Positions 11,128 through 21,694 of a DNA stretch of 64,000 nt are shown here, piece by piece; position 1 is the first letter of the stretch; each line of letters starts with the position of its first letter. The position numbers were made by a program, and so were the translations under genes. The DNA comes from Gonapodya sp. JEL0774. Taxonomy: Eukaryota; Monoblepharomycota; Monoblepharidomycetes; Monoblepharidales; Gonapodyaceae. The notes beneath the pieces are model-generated. The model did not search any database. It was not told the origin of the DNA and saw only the letters and a program-made list of their open reading frames with translations. The stretch covers positions 1-64,000 of the forward strand of contig JADIIX010000113.1 of the NCBI GenBank assembly GCA_027604505.1. The letters run 5' to 3'.

Positions 11128-13559
11128 ATGGCAAGCAAGGTGAGACCGCGGGTTGGATTAGACGTTCATGAGGAAGCACCCGATGGTGACTCAAGAGTCG
11201 GGTAACCACGAAGAAATATATGTTCATGATTGATTTTCGTGATGTTACGCCTGGATTGGACTGAGATTGGGCCTTTCGACTGCATTTGGCAAGATGTGGA
11301 ATAAAGGAAAGGTTACTTACCTGTTGCCGATTGGAGGCATGCGTTCGAGCTGCAAGCGAATTCACTGCGCGGCCTGAGGTTACCAGTGTTAAATGGACTG
11401 CTGGAGCGTTTCTCATCCTTCGTGTGCTGGGAAATATGCGAGCACTGTTATTCTGTGACGACCTGGCGATCACCTTCCTGACTCACAGTCTAACATACAT
11501 CTCTCTCTTGAACCAAACCTACTGTCCAAATAACAAGAGCGAGCCTTCTTTTCTCTCATCTTGCTGTGCATGCCTGTCCGGGGCGCAGGAGCCTGCCCCG
11601 CAGGAGAATGTCCCTCTCTCTTCTGCAGCTGCCCCTGCTCCACAAGTCACTGCAGTCGCTCCGAAGGCTCTACCCGAACCTCTCTCCACCACTGGCGCTC
11701 CTTCGCCTCCCACCTCGCCAGCATCAAGCTCTGCTTCGGTGGACTCGACAACGCAGCTGCCTCCAATTCTCCCAATCGTTAACTACGAAGAAATGCCCTT
11801 AGTAATTCGTGAGTATACCAATAAATGGAATCATTGAATCATTGTGGCCGGCATTGATTCTGGGAAGGTGGAACTCAGGGAGCCATCACATCCGTGCTGG
11901 AAGTGGATCGAGGAGATGGTTCGAGATGTGTTCAAGAATCGCGCGTTACTTTCCGATGACCTCAGAGAATCTTATTGCAAGCACTGCTTTGCGGTTTTAA
12001 TCCGAAAGAAAATTTGACATTTGGTGCGCAAATTCTCCCTCTGCCCCTCTCCGGCACAAATGTTCGCAGCCAACATTCCAGTTGCTACATTCCACCCCGT
12101 TCCCGCTCCGGAAGATTCAACCGCCGCACATCCCGCTGCTGCCGTTGCATCCGTTGTGGCGGTGGTAGAGCAGAGCAGACCGTCTGTTTCGGATGTGGCG
12201 GTTGAGGTTGCCCAGGTTGCTGCTAGGATGGTTGATGGTGAGTCCTTTCATCTACTTACTTTTCTAATTTCTGTCTTGCATGTGGACAGACAGGTGTCAG
12301 TCTGTCGGCGTAGAATCGCTCTCGCGATCAGTGGTGGCCCGCGCGTTTTCTTCGATCTCATTTTAGGCCCTCATGATTTTTTGGAATGACGACAATTTCT
12401 CCATTTGACACTCAGTGTAGTTCTGATTCTCACCTTTTCTCCTGCCTCTTCGCATTCCGATAGATCCCACGCACTCCTCTGATTCCGCACCAGCTACTTC
12501 CCCAAGTGGTGAGCCTGCGGTTGACACTACCTCTGCCTCTACGCCGGAGCCACAACCAGTGGCTGTCGAGGCCAAAGTGTCCGAACCAGAGATTTCCCCT
12601 GACCAGATTGTATCAGAATCTGCGGCGGCGGTGGCTGCCGAGATAACCATCCCCGGGGAGGTCGAGGCGGCGGAACCTCCAGCCGATGATCCCACAGTGG
12701 TTCCGGAACCAGCGTCAGCCACGGAAACCCCTGCTGATGAGACCACTGCGCCTGCTCTTACTACAGAAGAGCCTGTTGTTACCGCTGCGGATGAGTCCAC
12801 TGTTGTTGCTGCCGAGGTAGCTGTCGAAACTGTGGCAGAGGCGCCCGTGATTTCGGTTGCGGAGTCCATCTCTACACCTACTGTAACGCCTTCAGAGGTA
12901 CCCACCCCTGCTGCGGTAGTTGTGGATGAGGAAACACCCAAGGTGGAGGTTGCTGAACTTGCCGAGTCTGCTCCGGAACCACCCACGCAGCCAGTTGTCG
13001 AGGCCACCTCGTTGGCGCCGACACAAGTAGATCCCGAAGACACTCCCACTGTGGAGCCAATTCAGCCGGAGACCATACCCCAGGAAGAACCTGCTGCAGC
13101 AGAGCGTGAGTGTTGTCGTATCCCGTAACAAGGCTTTGTGCCCGTATCTCAAAATCTCGCTTGGATTCCGTGATTATGGTTCGCTCCCTCTCCACCAGCA
13201 CCCGTGCCACCGGGCCCACTGACCCACTCTGGAGTCCGCCGACTCGCCATACCTCCCAAGGACCAAATCGTGCCCGGTAAATTCTACGTGGCAAAACGGG
13301 GCTTCATTACTGACGTTGAAGGCGAGGTTGCAGTCAACGTGAAAGATATCTTGACGATTGAGAGATGGGTTGATGGACGAGACGGATGGGTCCAGGGTGA
13401 GTGAGAGTAGACGGAACACCATATCGAGCAATTACCTCACTGCATTTATTTTCCTCTACCTGGACCTGTTTCTGGGAAACCACATCGCCAGGTCAAAATG
13501 TCAAGACCAAGCAAAATGGCATGTTCCCTGCCGTGATCTTGGTTCGGGACTCTAACTAG
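11128..13559 (+). CDS. Pro/Ala/Thr/Glu-rich protein with C-terminal SH3 domain
   Basis: Proposed exons are 11128-11139, 11589-11808, 12070-12237, 12464-13105, 13199-13396 and 13492-13559, giving 435 residues. The last four joins are firm; the first exon (MASK, then a 449-bp intron) rests on matching phase only. Residues up to about 340 are low-complexity, rich in Pro, Ala, Val, Thr, Ser and Glu, as in a disordered linker. The C-terminus is an SH3 fold: GKFYVAKRGFITD, GEVAVNVKDILTIERWV, GRDGWVQG across an intron, then NGMFPAVILV. All introns after the first are phase 1, so the internal exons are symmetric. It is likely an extended scaffold that binds proline-rich partners. No orthologue recognised. 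It sits next to the Abi-like SH3 gene on the same strand. Confidence 0.7.
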
Positions 13560-14355
13560 TTCTGCGCGTCCGACTTGGCGATCTTGGAGAGGAGGTGTAT
13601 TCGACGTGTGAGGTCAGAATACGGAAAGTCTTTTTCTTTTTACTTCGCCGAATGAAATATCGAGTATGGGCATATCTTCAAGTTTGTTGAATACTCGATG
13701 TATGGGAACTTGGACGAACAACAGGGGCCTGGACAGGAGAAAGAGTTTGGATGGAAACGAACCTGGACTCTGAATACTGTATCGCTTTGCGAACTGGGTG
13801 CTGTACCACTTGGATTTTTTTTTTTTTTTTTTTTTTGAGATTTTCGACGCGATATCAAGTTCAGAATCGAAGTGTGTGTGGGGACTGATTCTGGAGGCCA
13901 CATTGGACGGTCACAGGTTGTTGCGAATCGATCCTAGTTGATGAAGGATTATGGTTACACCTCAATGGCGAGAGGTTTGACTGGAGAGGAGTGGTGGTGC
14001 CCCGCGTCTGTTCGATTGTATTCCTCCCCTGTCCGTGTGCGTCATTTCTTCGTACAAACAACCGAATATTTCATGTGGTGTAAGCTACATTCTCATACGT
14101 TATCTTTACGTAATTTAAAAACGTTATGAATCGTAGCAGTGAAACTGCTCCCAATTTATTGCGACAACGGCCCTTTCACTGCCAACACTATCCTGAAGAA
14201 TGCTATGTAGTATGGAATTCTGCATGTTGGTGACCGAATTATCATCACCAGGAAACAGAGGTTGCATGCAAACCTGTCGTGTACGGATGGAGGGGTGGCA
14301 GCTTCCCGAAGATTGGATCGATTCAACGAGCTCTTCGCCGACGTCGCGCCCAAAA
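13560..14355. other. Intergenic region with T22 tract
   Basis: No supported exon. A run of 22 T lies at 13815-13836. The right end is the 5' region of the Abi-like gene; an in-frame ATG at 14200 would extend that protein by 52 residues, but the added part looks unlike the family. Confidence 0.55.
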
Positions 14356-16447
14356 ATGCCAGCCCAACCGACCACAATGGCTAAGGCCGTGGCGTCTGGC
14401 GTGCCTTCATCCTCTCTCTCCTCTCCAGAGACCCCTGCACAAACGGCCGCAGACCTCTCTGAATCGCTGAACCAGGCACGAGGATTGGTTGAGCCGCTTC
14501 GGGCAGGGGCAGAGTCTTTACGGGAAATTGTCGCGTATTGTCAGACGCTGTACTATCTCAAGCCCGAAGCAGCAGAGTCTGGCAGCGCCGCCGATGGAGG
14601 TACACGAAATCCTCCACCTTCTCGTGAAAAACCTCCCCCGGGCAAATCAAAATCAGGAAAAGGATTGTCGTCAATGAAAACTGGGGCTGGAGACCCCGCT
14701 GGAGCTTCGATTGGTCTCACAGTGCCTCCGAATGCATGTCCACCTGATCTTGCCGACCCACTTCGGTACGGCGCCGCGTACACACAGGCACGGGACTATG
14801 CCGTGCAAGCGCTTTCATCGGTTGCATATCAAGTTGGGGAAGTGGCAAGGGTGGTTCAAGACCTTGTTGTTGAGTTAGATGTCAAGGTCCTGGAACGAGT
14901 TCCGGCGAGACTAGACGCTGGCGCCCAAGTAAGTATAAACTACGCTTTTGTTGAAGAGGAAGTCTTGGGGTGAACTTGTCAAAGTCGGAATCCTTGGTAG
15001 GGAAGTGTGAGGCGCGAGGAGGTTGGCACATTTGGACCTTGTGGCGAGCCTCCCCGCGCTTAGGTGACTCACTGGCTCGCTCCTCTCTCGCGTATGCTGA
15101 CGGCTCATTATTCAGGACTACGATGAATACCGGAGGTCTCTTGGCCGTGCAGCACTCTCTTCTCTTCGATCCAAAGGTCCCACCGACAACGTAGGAATGA
15201 ATAACGGTACTACGACTTCATCTTATCTCATGCCGGCAGTAGAGCAAGTAGCCCCACCCGAAGGAATGGCGAGGCCACGAGGTCTTGCTCCCATCTTCCC
15301 CACCCGTGGGGGTCACACGCCCGCTTCCTCCTCTCTGAGCCTCCCAATGGAAACAGCCTCTCTCGTCTCTTCTGCGAACTCGGCATCGGCACAAAACGTC
15401 AATATTATCGGTCGTCTCACCCGCTCGAGTATGGCTACGTCCATGTCCTCAGTCCGCCGAACCCCGGACACGGCAAACATGCCGCCACCTCCAGCAGCTC
15501 CGAAACTTCCGAGCGCACTCCAACGAGTGGTCAGCTCTACTTCGGTTCAGGGAAAATCTACTGGTGGTTCTGTGGGAGGAGTGGCAGGCGCAGGACAATC
15601 CATCCACATACCTAGCTCGTCCACCACCTCCACGGACGCACCTGCGACATCCTCCTCGCTCTGCAGCGCTTCAGTGCGATTGAGCACGTTCCAGACAGAG
15701 CCCTCTCCATCTGTCTTTGGTGGCGGACCGGCGACCAGTGCGGGTCTGTTCAAAAGGTCGAGTACAGCAGGTGAGGGAGCCGGCAAGGGGTACGCATTCG
15801 GTGGCAAATCATCGGATGATGTTGCTTCTAAACCCCTGCCAGGAGAGTTTAAGCTTGGTCGGCTTGGTACTCTCACTGTGGAGCCCCCTGGTGTCTCCAC
15901 TCCAGGGTCGCCGACTGGTGCGGTTGCTCCCGAGACGGGATTCATTCTTGGCCGGCTCGCGCGGCCGGCAACGGGCACGCCAATCCTATCCGAGTCACAC
16001 TCCCACTCTCGGACCGCCTCGACCGACTCACTCGCACGTGCGTCCTCGGCCAATTCGCTGCAGCACGCCGGGTCCAGCAGCTCTGTTCAGCGGACCCCGA
16101 GTTCGGCCACCGGACCTGGCGGGACTCGTCAGGCAACGGGAACGCAACCCTCTGCATCGCGCGCCCGCCCCGCAGTGAGGGCGCCACCGCCACCACCGCA
16201 ACCCGTTGCGAGCCACCCACCAAGTCCTCTCGCGACTGTGCTGTACCCTTTCCAGCCCGAAACAGAAATGGAGCTGCACGTGGAACCCGGGTGGATCGTG
16301 CGTGTTGGGGGAGAGGATGTCGGAGAAGGGTGGTGCGAGGTGGAGGTCGTGGACGTTCGCGAGGGGCAACGAGAGGACGAGCGGGGTCGGATCGTGGGGA
16401 GAAAGGGACTTGTACCGAGGGGCTATGTGAAGGTTGATGGGGAGTAG
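14356..16447 (+). CDS. Abl-interactor (Abi)-like WAVE complex subunit
   Basis: Two exons (14356-14928, 15116-16447; GTAAGT donor) give 634 residues. The N-terminal helical part aligns with Abi: SLNQARGLVEPLRAGAESL then VAYCQTLYYL matches the first helix, and DYAVQALSSVAYQVGEVARV then LDVKVLERVPARLD matches the Abi core, in which SLxSVAYQ is diagnostic. Exon 2 begins DYDEYRRSLGRAALSS, continuing that helix. The middle (about 240-560) is Ser/Pro/Thr-rich. The last 75 residues form an SH3 domain (ATVLYPFQPETEMELHVEPG ... GLVPRGYVKV) with a longer loop than usual. Abi binds SCAR/WAVE in the pentameric complex that activates Arp2/3 branching of actin below Rac. Its presence fits a zoosporic fungus able to crawl. 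A homology-independent SH3 scaffold is the weaker alternative. Confidence 0.82.
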
Positions 16448-18043
16448 CATTAGGTGGACACAATAGTGGACCCCGGTGGTAACCAAGTTAGCTGCTTGTT
16501 CGGGGAGCGGGCTCGTGTTTACCGTGGGTTTGATTCGAGTAGGGGGGTACGTGGATGCCGGAAAGGGCTGCGATTTGCTTATAAATTTTGTATAGATGCT
16601 TTCGTTTAAAGTGTCTGTTTCCGTTGCGAATGTCGCCATGCGTAAGGATGGGTCGACTCTCCACAAGTGAAAACGCAACCATTTAGCTTGCAATTAGGGA
16701 TGTCAAGGAGAAGTAAACCTGTGACATCCTCTTTTCAAACTGTTTTCAATTGGAGACGCGATCACAGTTCTGTAGATTTCTGGAATTCCCATGTAAACCC
16801 CGAGTTTCTGCTCACTGTATGTACTAAGAACGTGATGCACAAATGCCTAAAATTGTTAATTAATTAAAGACAGACATACTACGAGAAGTACTTGGCTTGT
16901 CAATAGTAATCTATCAGCAACTTTGAGACGCGGCGGCAAGTCCCGGTACTCCGATCGTCCAGCATTTGGAGAGATAAGAGAGATGAGTGAAGAGGACTAC
17001 CAAAAATTGATGGAGAGAATACGAGAGAAGATTGTTTTGAGAGATATGACGAGGCGTAAGAAGTTTGACATTTGAGAATGAAGAGCATATAATGGAGAAC
17101 GAATCCGTGAGTTGGTTCTCTGCAACACAAGTGGTAAGAGTGTGATAATATGCGTAGATGCAGTGCTTAGTATTGAGTAACGAGCTCATTTGAAATGGAT
17201 TTGAGATGATGTGTGATAGAGTATAATGTGTTTGAAGAGGATGAGGTGTTTCCCTCAGATAGTAGTGCAGCTCAGCTTCCGCCGATAGTGTCAAGCAATC
17301 CTCCCATTCAGTAGATCCATCCAGCAACCGGAGGAGGTGGGGGACCTCCGGCATTGAAAAGACGAAAATGGCAATTGGTGGGGAGCTTTCAGCCGCTCGA
17401 GGACAAATACATCTTCGCAGCATGTATTCAGTAACACTAACGCAAGGAGAGGAATCAATGTAATACATTCTGTGATTCGACTGGCTTCACATTGTTCTAC
17501 GTGCCGTATTACATGTCATAAATGGATGGCCGGAGCCAACAGAACTGCCTGTTTATAATTAATCGGGCGTTCAGGGATTCACAGCCAGGAAACTCACCCA
17601 CCCATATGAGGAAATGGCCGGTGTTTAACTGCTATACACGAGTGGGCAGACGGCCACACAGTTATGTATTAGGGTCATAAATCTGGTGGAACTTTATCCA
17701 TAATAGGGCCTATCGCTGTCTGTCGCGAGGAATCAGGGATCGCCCTAAAATTTTGCCGGATCCCGTGCTTATCGAGGAAGGCTGAGCACCCCACACCCAA
17801 ACCGCTCCCTTTTTGGGTAAGATCGAGTGCGAAATACAAATGATCGCACGCCAAAGCGGAATTGAATAAATAGTGTACCTCAGTAATTTTATGTTACAGA
17901 AGCAGCGCCCCTGCTGCCACTTTATTGCCTTTTTTGGGTGAGGAGGAATCGCCGAAGGTATTCCGGGGTATAATTCAATTGCACCTATATCTCCCGACAC
18001 CGGACACACAGTCCAGGACAGCGCCTTCGTAAACATTTTACCA
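16448..18043. other. Intergenic region
   Basis: No confident gene. A/T-rich with scattered short frames. It contains a minus-strand open frame at 16914-17468 that shares sequence with 63040-63210 (separate entry). Confidence 0.5.
16914..17468 (-). other. Candidate small gene or dispersed element, copy A
   Basis: A 184-codon minus-strand frame without known domain. Two blocks resemble the interval 63040-63210. Near 17330-17365 both loci have GTGGGGGACCTC followed by TTGAAAAGA. Near 16937-16963, 21 of 27 bases agree, including GTCCCGGT and CGTCCAGCA. In protein terms the blocks are IFVFSMPEVPHLL and SKCWTIGVPG. The blocks are about 395 bp apart here and 95 bp apart in the other copy. It may be a short coding family with an intron lost in one copy, or a non-coding dispersed repeat. 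Confidence 0.35.
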
Positions 18044-20440
18044 ATGGAATCACAGACTGGTGCAAAGAGCGCGAAGACTCTGTCGGCGTGGCTGAAGGAG
18101 CCCTGGCGACCCGCGCGTCTGAAGAGCCCCCTTGCCGTGATCCCCCTGGCCGTGATTATCGCCCTTGGACTTGCACTCTGGTACGGTAGTGGTGGATACG
18201 ACACCGGGACTGCAGAGGACATGGGCGTAGTGCTCGCGGACACCGCAGTTTCCGCGGACATGACAGTTGCCGCGGACATCCGTCGTCTTGCCCTGGTGAT
18301 GCACGTCGACAAGAAACACATGACGGCGCAGATCGATTCAATTCGGAGATGGTCTGACCTGGCGTACGGTTACTCCATGTGTGGAACTGGGTCGGAAAAC
18401 CGCGGAGACGGTGTCCAGGTGGACATGGTTTGGCTCATCGCGGACGACGTAACCCACGAATCGGCAATGCTCATGCTGTCCCCCGAAGAATACTGGACAA
18501 GAGTCATGAGAGTCGCCTTGAACGCTTCGGTAGAGTGTTTTGGCAACCTGGTGGTGACGTTCGATAAGCCCCCCGCCACAGCAATCGAGACCGGATGCCG
18601 CGACTGCTCTCGGTTTTTCACCACCCTCGACGACCTCAAGGACCACTATGACTACTTTATGCAGCTAAGACCAGGGCTTGTGCCCATTCAGGCCCACTGG
18701 CTGGATTTTTTGGCGTCCGAGATCAAATCCGCAGGGGAGTTTTGGGTTCTGGGACCGTCGGCATGCGTGTCTGAAGGCGGGGTCGCAAATGCACGAAGCG
18801 GACACGTGAGCCCCTTTTCGGTATTTGGGCTGGACGCTGGATTCGTGGAGTTTGTGGGCAAAGTGAGAGATGCATTCCCACCCTTTGATGGATGCCCTCG
18901 AGGTGAGAGTTTTCTTTGAGACCTGCCGCCAAACAGATGGATGTCATTTATTGAAAAATCAATTCGCATACTTTTAATTACATTCTGCCGACCTGTTTGC
19001 AATTTTGCGGTTATTGATTGACCTCCCGCTTCCCATGATGATTGAGCTGCAGGCTGCAGCACAGGCCGCTTCGACGTTCTCGGGATTCAATCCACCTTCC
19101 GCCAGTTCCTGGAAGACCCCGTTCATCCCCTTCTGTACCGCACGGCAGCATTGGCAAAGATGGTACGCGCAAGGACCATCGTGGATTTGTGCGGGAGTGT
19201 GGTACGCGCAGACGAAGTGCACGCCGTACTCCCTGACGCCGCTCTTGTGCACGCCACCCTCGCACCCTCGGGTCAAAGCTCAACTAAAACAGAAGGGGCC
19301 CTCAACGCTCTCACGTCACCACCACCAGTACCCATTGACGAACCCCCCTCGGCCCCAGACGCTGACCCTCTGACGTTGTACCTCGCGAGCAAAGACGGCC
19401 ACCCCTACCTGCCACGCTGGCCCGCAGAGCTACACCCAGCCCCGGTGTCAGTATACCGGGCGATTCTAGACCGCTTTGTGACCGCATTTCCCGAGATGCG
19501 GTGCTGCATGGATCTGCTGTTGCGCCCAGGCATGATCGAGCCCCTGTACGAGGAGGAGCAGCGGGCGAATGCGACCCATCCGTGGGAGAGGGAGGCACTG
19601 CCGATGTACATCACGCATTATACTCCTTTGAAGGCACGGAAACAGTACTTGAGGTGAGTGTTCATGTTGGCGTGGAAGTAGGGTGAGCTGCGAACTCAGC
19701 CCCATCCCCACAACCGAAGAAACTGGCTCAAACCGCTGGGTATCAACCCTCGCCTTGTTGTCGGGTGGGACAAGCAGAACCTGAGCACCTCTGACGTATC
19801 GTGTATCGCACCCAGTCACGACCCCAAAGTCTTCCGACTTGGCGAGATCAGTCTCTCAGTGAAGCACACGGCCGTATTCGTGGACATGATCCGACGAGGG
19901 ATTTCACAAGCCCTCATCCTGGAAGACGACGCGGGAGAGGACCCGGAGATCGCCAAACTGGAGGGCAACCCGGGCGGCAAGGGCGTCATGCCTTCGCTGT
20001 CCGAGGTGTTCCAGTCCATGGTGGACGCCGTTCGCCTGGCGCCGTCCAACTACTCTGCCGTATTCACAGGAACGTGTCTGGGCATGCGCGCCGGTGGGGC
20101 AATGGACTCCCTTGTGGACGCCCAAAAGCGACTCAATTTTACAATAACGCGGCCTGTGGTGGTTGCCAGCGGTTTGTCCCGATGCACCCACGGGTATGTG
20201 CTATCGGCATGGGGCGCCCTGCGGATGGCGACCAGTCTACCGCTGGATGGACCGATCGACCATAGTTTCAACAACGGTGGACCAAAGAGTGGCCGGCGGG
20301 GCGACCCAGTGAGTCTTTATCACATGGAGCCGGCAGTATTGATACAGAGGGGGGATTTGCCGCATAGTGATATCAGGGTCGATGAAAGGAGGAGGAGGAG
20401 GCATCTTGCCGAGCGCACAGCCGCTGTGGATTGGAGGTGA
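18044..20440 (+). CDS. Type II membrane protein, glycosyltransferase-25-like
   Basis: Three exons (18044-18902, 19065-19653, 19720-20440) give 722 residues; an alternative acceptor at 19052 would add four. Residues about 29-47 (AVIPLAVIIALGLALW) form one membrane helix after a short basic N-terminus, as in Golgi type II enzymes. The C-terminal third looks like the glycosyltransferase family 25 (LPS/collagen galactosyltransferase) fold: VVGWDK, DVSCIAPSHD, LGEISLSVKHTAVFVDMI, then ALILEDDAGEDP with the acidic metal-binding cluster, and CTHGYVLSAWGA. The first two exons are not recognisable but have cysteine pairs and an enzyme-like composition. It probably adds sugar to proteins or glycans in the Golgi. 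The donor is inferred from the family; the acceptor is unknown. The assignment rests on motif pattern only. Confidence 0.66.
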
Positions 20441-20530
20441 TGACGTGATCACGTGGATGTGTTATTGCGGATTCAGAGATGATTGGCGATTTGTACTGCA
20501 CGGGGTTTAGCGTATTCTGTGTGACGCGTT

Positions 20531-21170
20531 ATCTGACCTGTCTGTAATAAAATTACTGCTGTATTCTGACTTGCGGCGCTTAAATCTGGCCTGGCGGTTC
20601 ATTTGTTTGCCCCAATTGTCTTTAATCTGACCTGGGCACCCCCACACAGACCACAGCAGTCGTACTTCAATGCCATGTCCATTTGACAACTCATGAAAGA
20701 AGCTACTGTACTCAAAAGATTTTCAATTTATTTTACGAGCATGATATAGATTCTAAATGTTCACTCCGGGTCGTCTCGTTTATTCTGAGGAACGGCTGGA
20801 CAAAGATGCCACGATGAACAGTAGGGAGGAGTTCCGTGTGCGATCGCTTTAGTACAAGTATATATGAACGAACTCGAGGAAAGAGGCTCCTCAATACCAC
20901 AATGATCACAGTGACTGTTTTCTGACTTGGCGTCTTTTTTCTGATACAGAGTAGCACCAATCAAAATGTTGTCAGATTAATGTGAGTTTCATTGTCATAA
21001 TAAAGTAAAATTGCAGGCAGAAAGAAGTAATTGCGAAACAGAAAAAAGAATTTGGGGAGGCAGATAAAAGGACCTCAGGTCAGATTGAAGTAAACGACTT
21101 ATCAGATAAAAGTACCGATGTGGGTTAGATAAAAGACTCCACGGGGTCAGAAAAATTATTTCCAGTTGGA
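20531..21170. repeat. Cluster of T-rich TCTGAC(C/T) motifs in both orientations
   Basis: The core TCTGA, usually TCTGAC and preceded by T or A/T runs, recurs at about 20532, 20565, 20626, 20921 and 20941 on the plus strand. On the minus strand it recurs near 20971, 21061, 21079, 21102, 21126 (variant TCTAA) and 21145; a further copy is at 21611. Plus-strand copies dominate the left half and minus-strand copies the right half, so the block is roughly an inverted arrangement. No open frame accompanies it. It may be a degraded inverted-repeat element or multiple sites for a DNA-binding protein. Confidence 0.5.
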
Positions 21171-21386
21171 GTGCCAGGAGAGTTGGCGCCAACCGGAGTC
21201 GTGCTCAGAGTATTCGATCGTACAGCGTAGGCAGAAAAGTAATCGACGGCAGCAGGTCGACTGAGAACACGTAGAACATATTCACGCAAAGATTGGCCAC
21301 CCGATAACTCGCTAGTTGTCAAGAAACCTGTTGCGCTACGCCTCAACTCGATGGCAGACCCCACCTGGCCCCCGCTATCGTTACAT

Positions 21387-21404
21387 TTATATATATATAT
21401 ATAT
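21387..21404. repeat. (TA)n microsatellite
   Basis: Eight to nine TA dinucleotides in a row. Confidence 0.9.
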
Positions 21405-21694
21405 GGCTCCGTTTACAACGAGTACACTCATGCTCCTTTCCATACCACTTCCAGGTGAAATGCACGGTCGAACAAATATGGGTTCAGCTGGGATCTGCGC
21501 GCTCCGTTGAGTTCTAAAGCGGTGGCATTTCAAAACATTTTCGTTCAATTTACTTCGTTTCCTGGTCACAAATCAAGACAGGAAAGCAGACGCTTGACTC
21601 AGACGCTAAAATCAGACTGTACCCCGACCCCTCCTACCCCTCCACCCCCACGTGCCACTCCACCCACGCCCCCTGGCCCTCAACTAAACCCTTT

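Larger units (their letters stand above)
20441..21694. other. Intergenic region with recurrent motif
   Basis: No supported gene. An AATAAA-like signal (TAATAAAATT near 20546) may end the upstream transcript. Most of the interval is A/T-rich and carries the TCTGAC motif family described separately. Confidence 0.55.
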
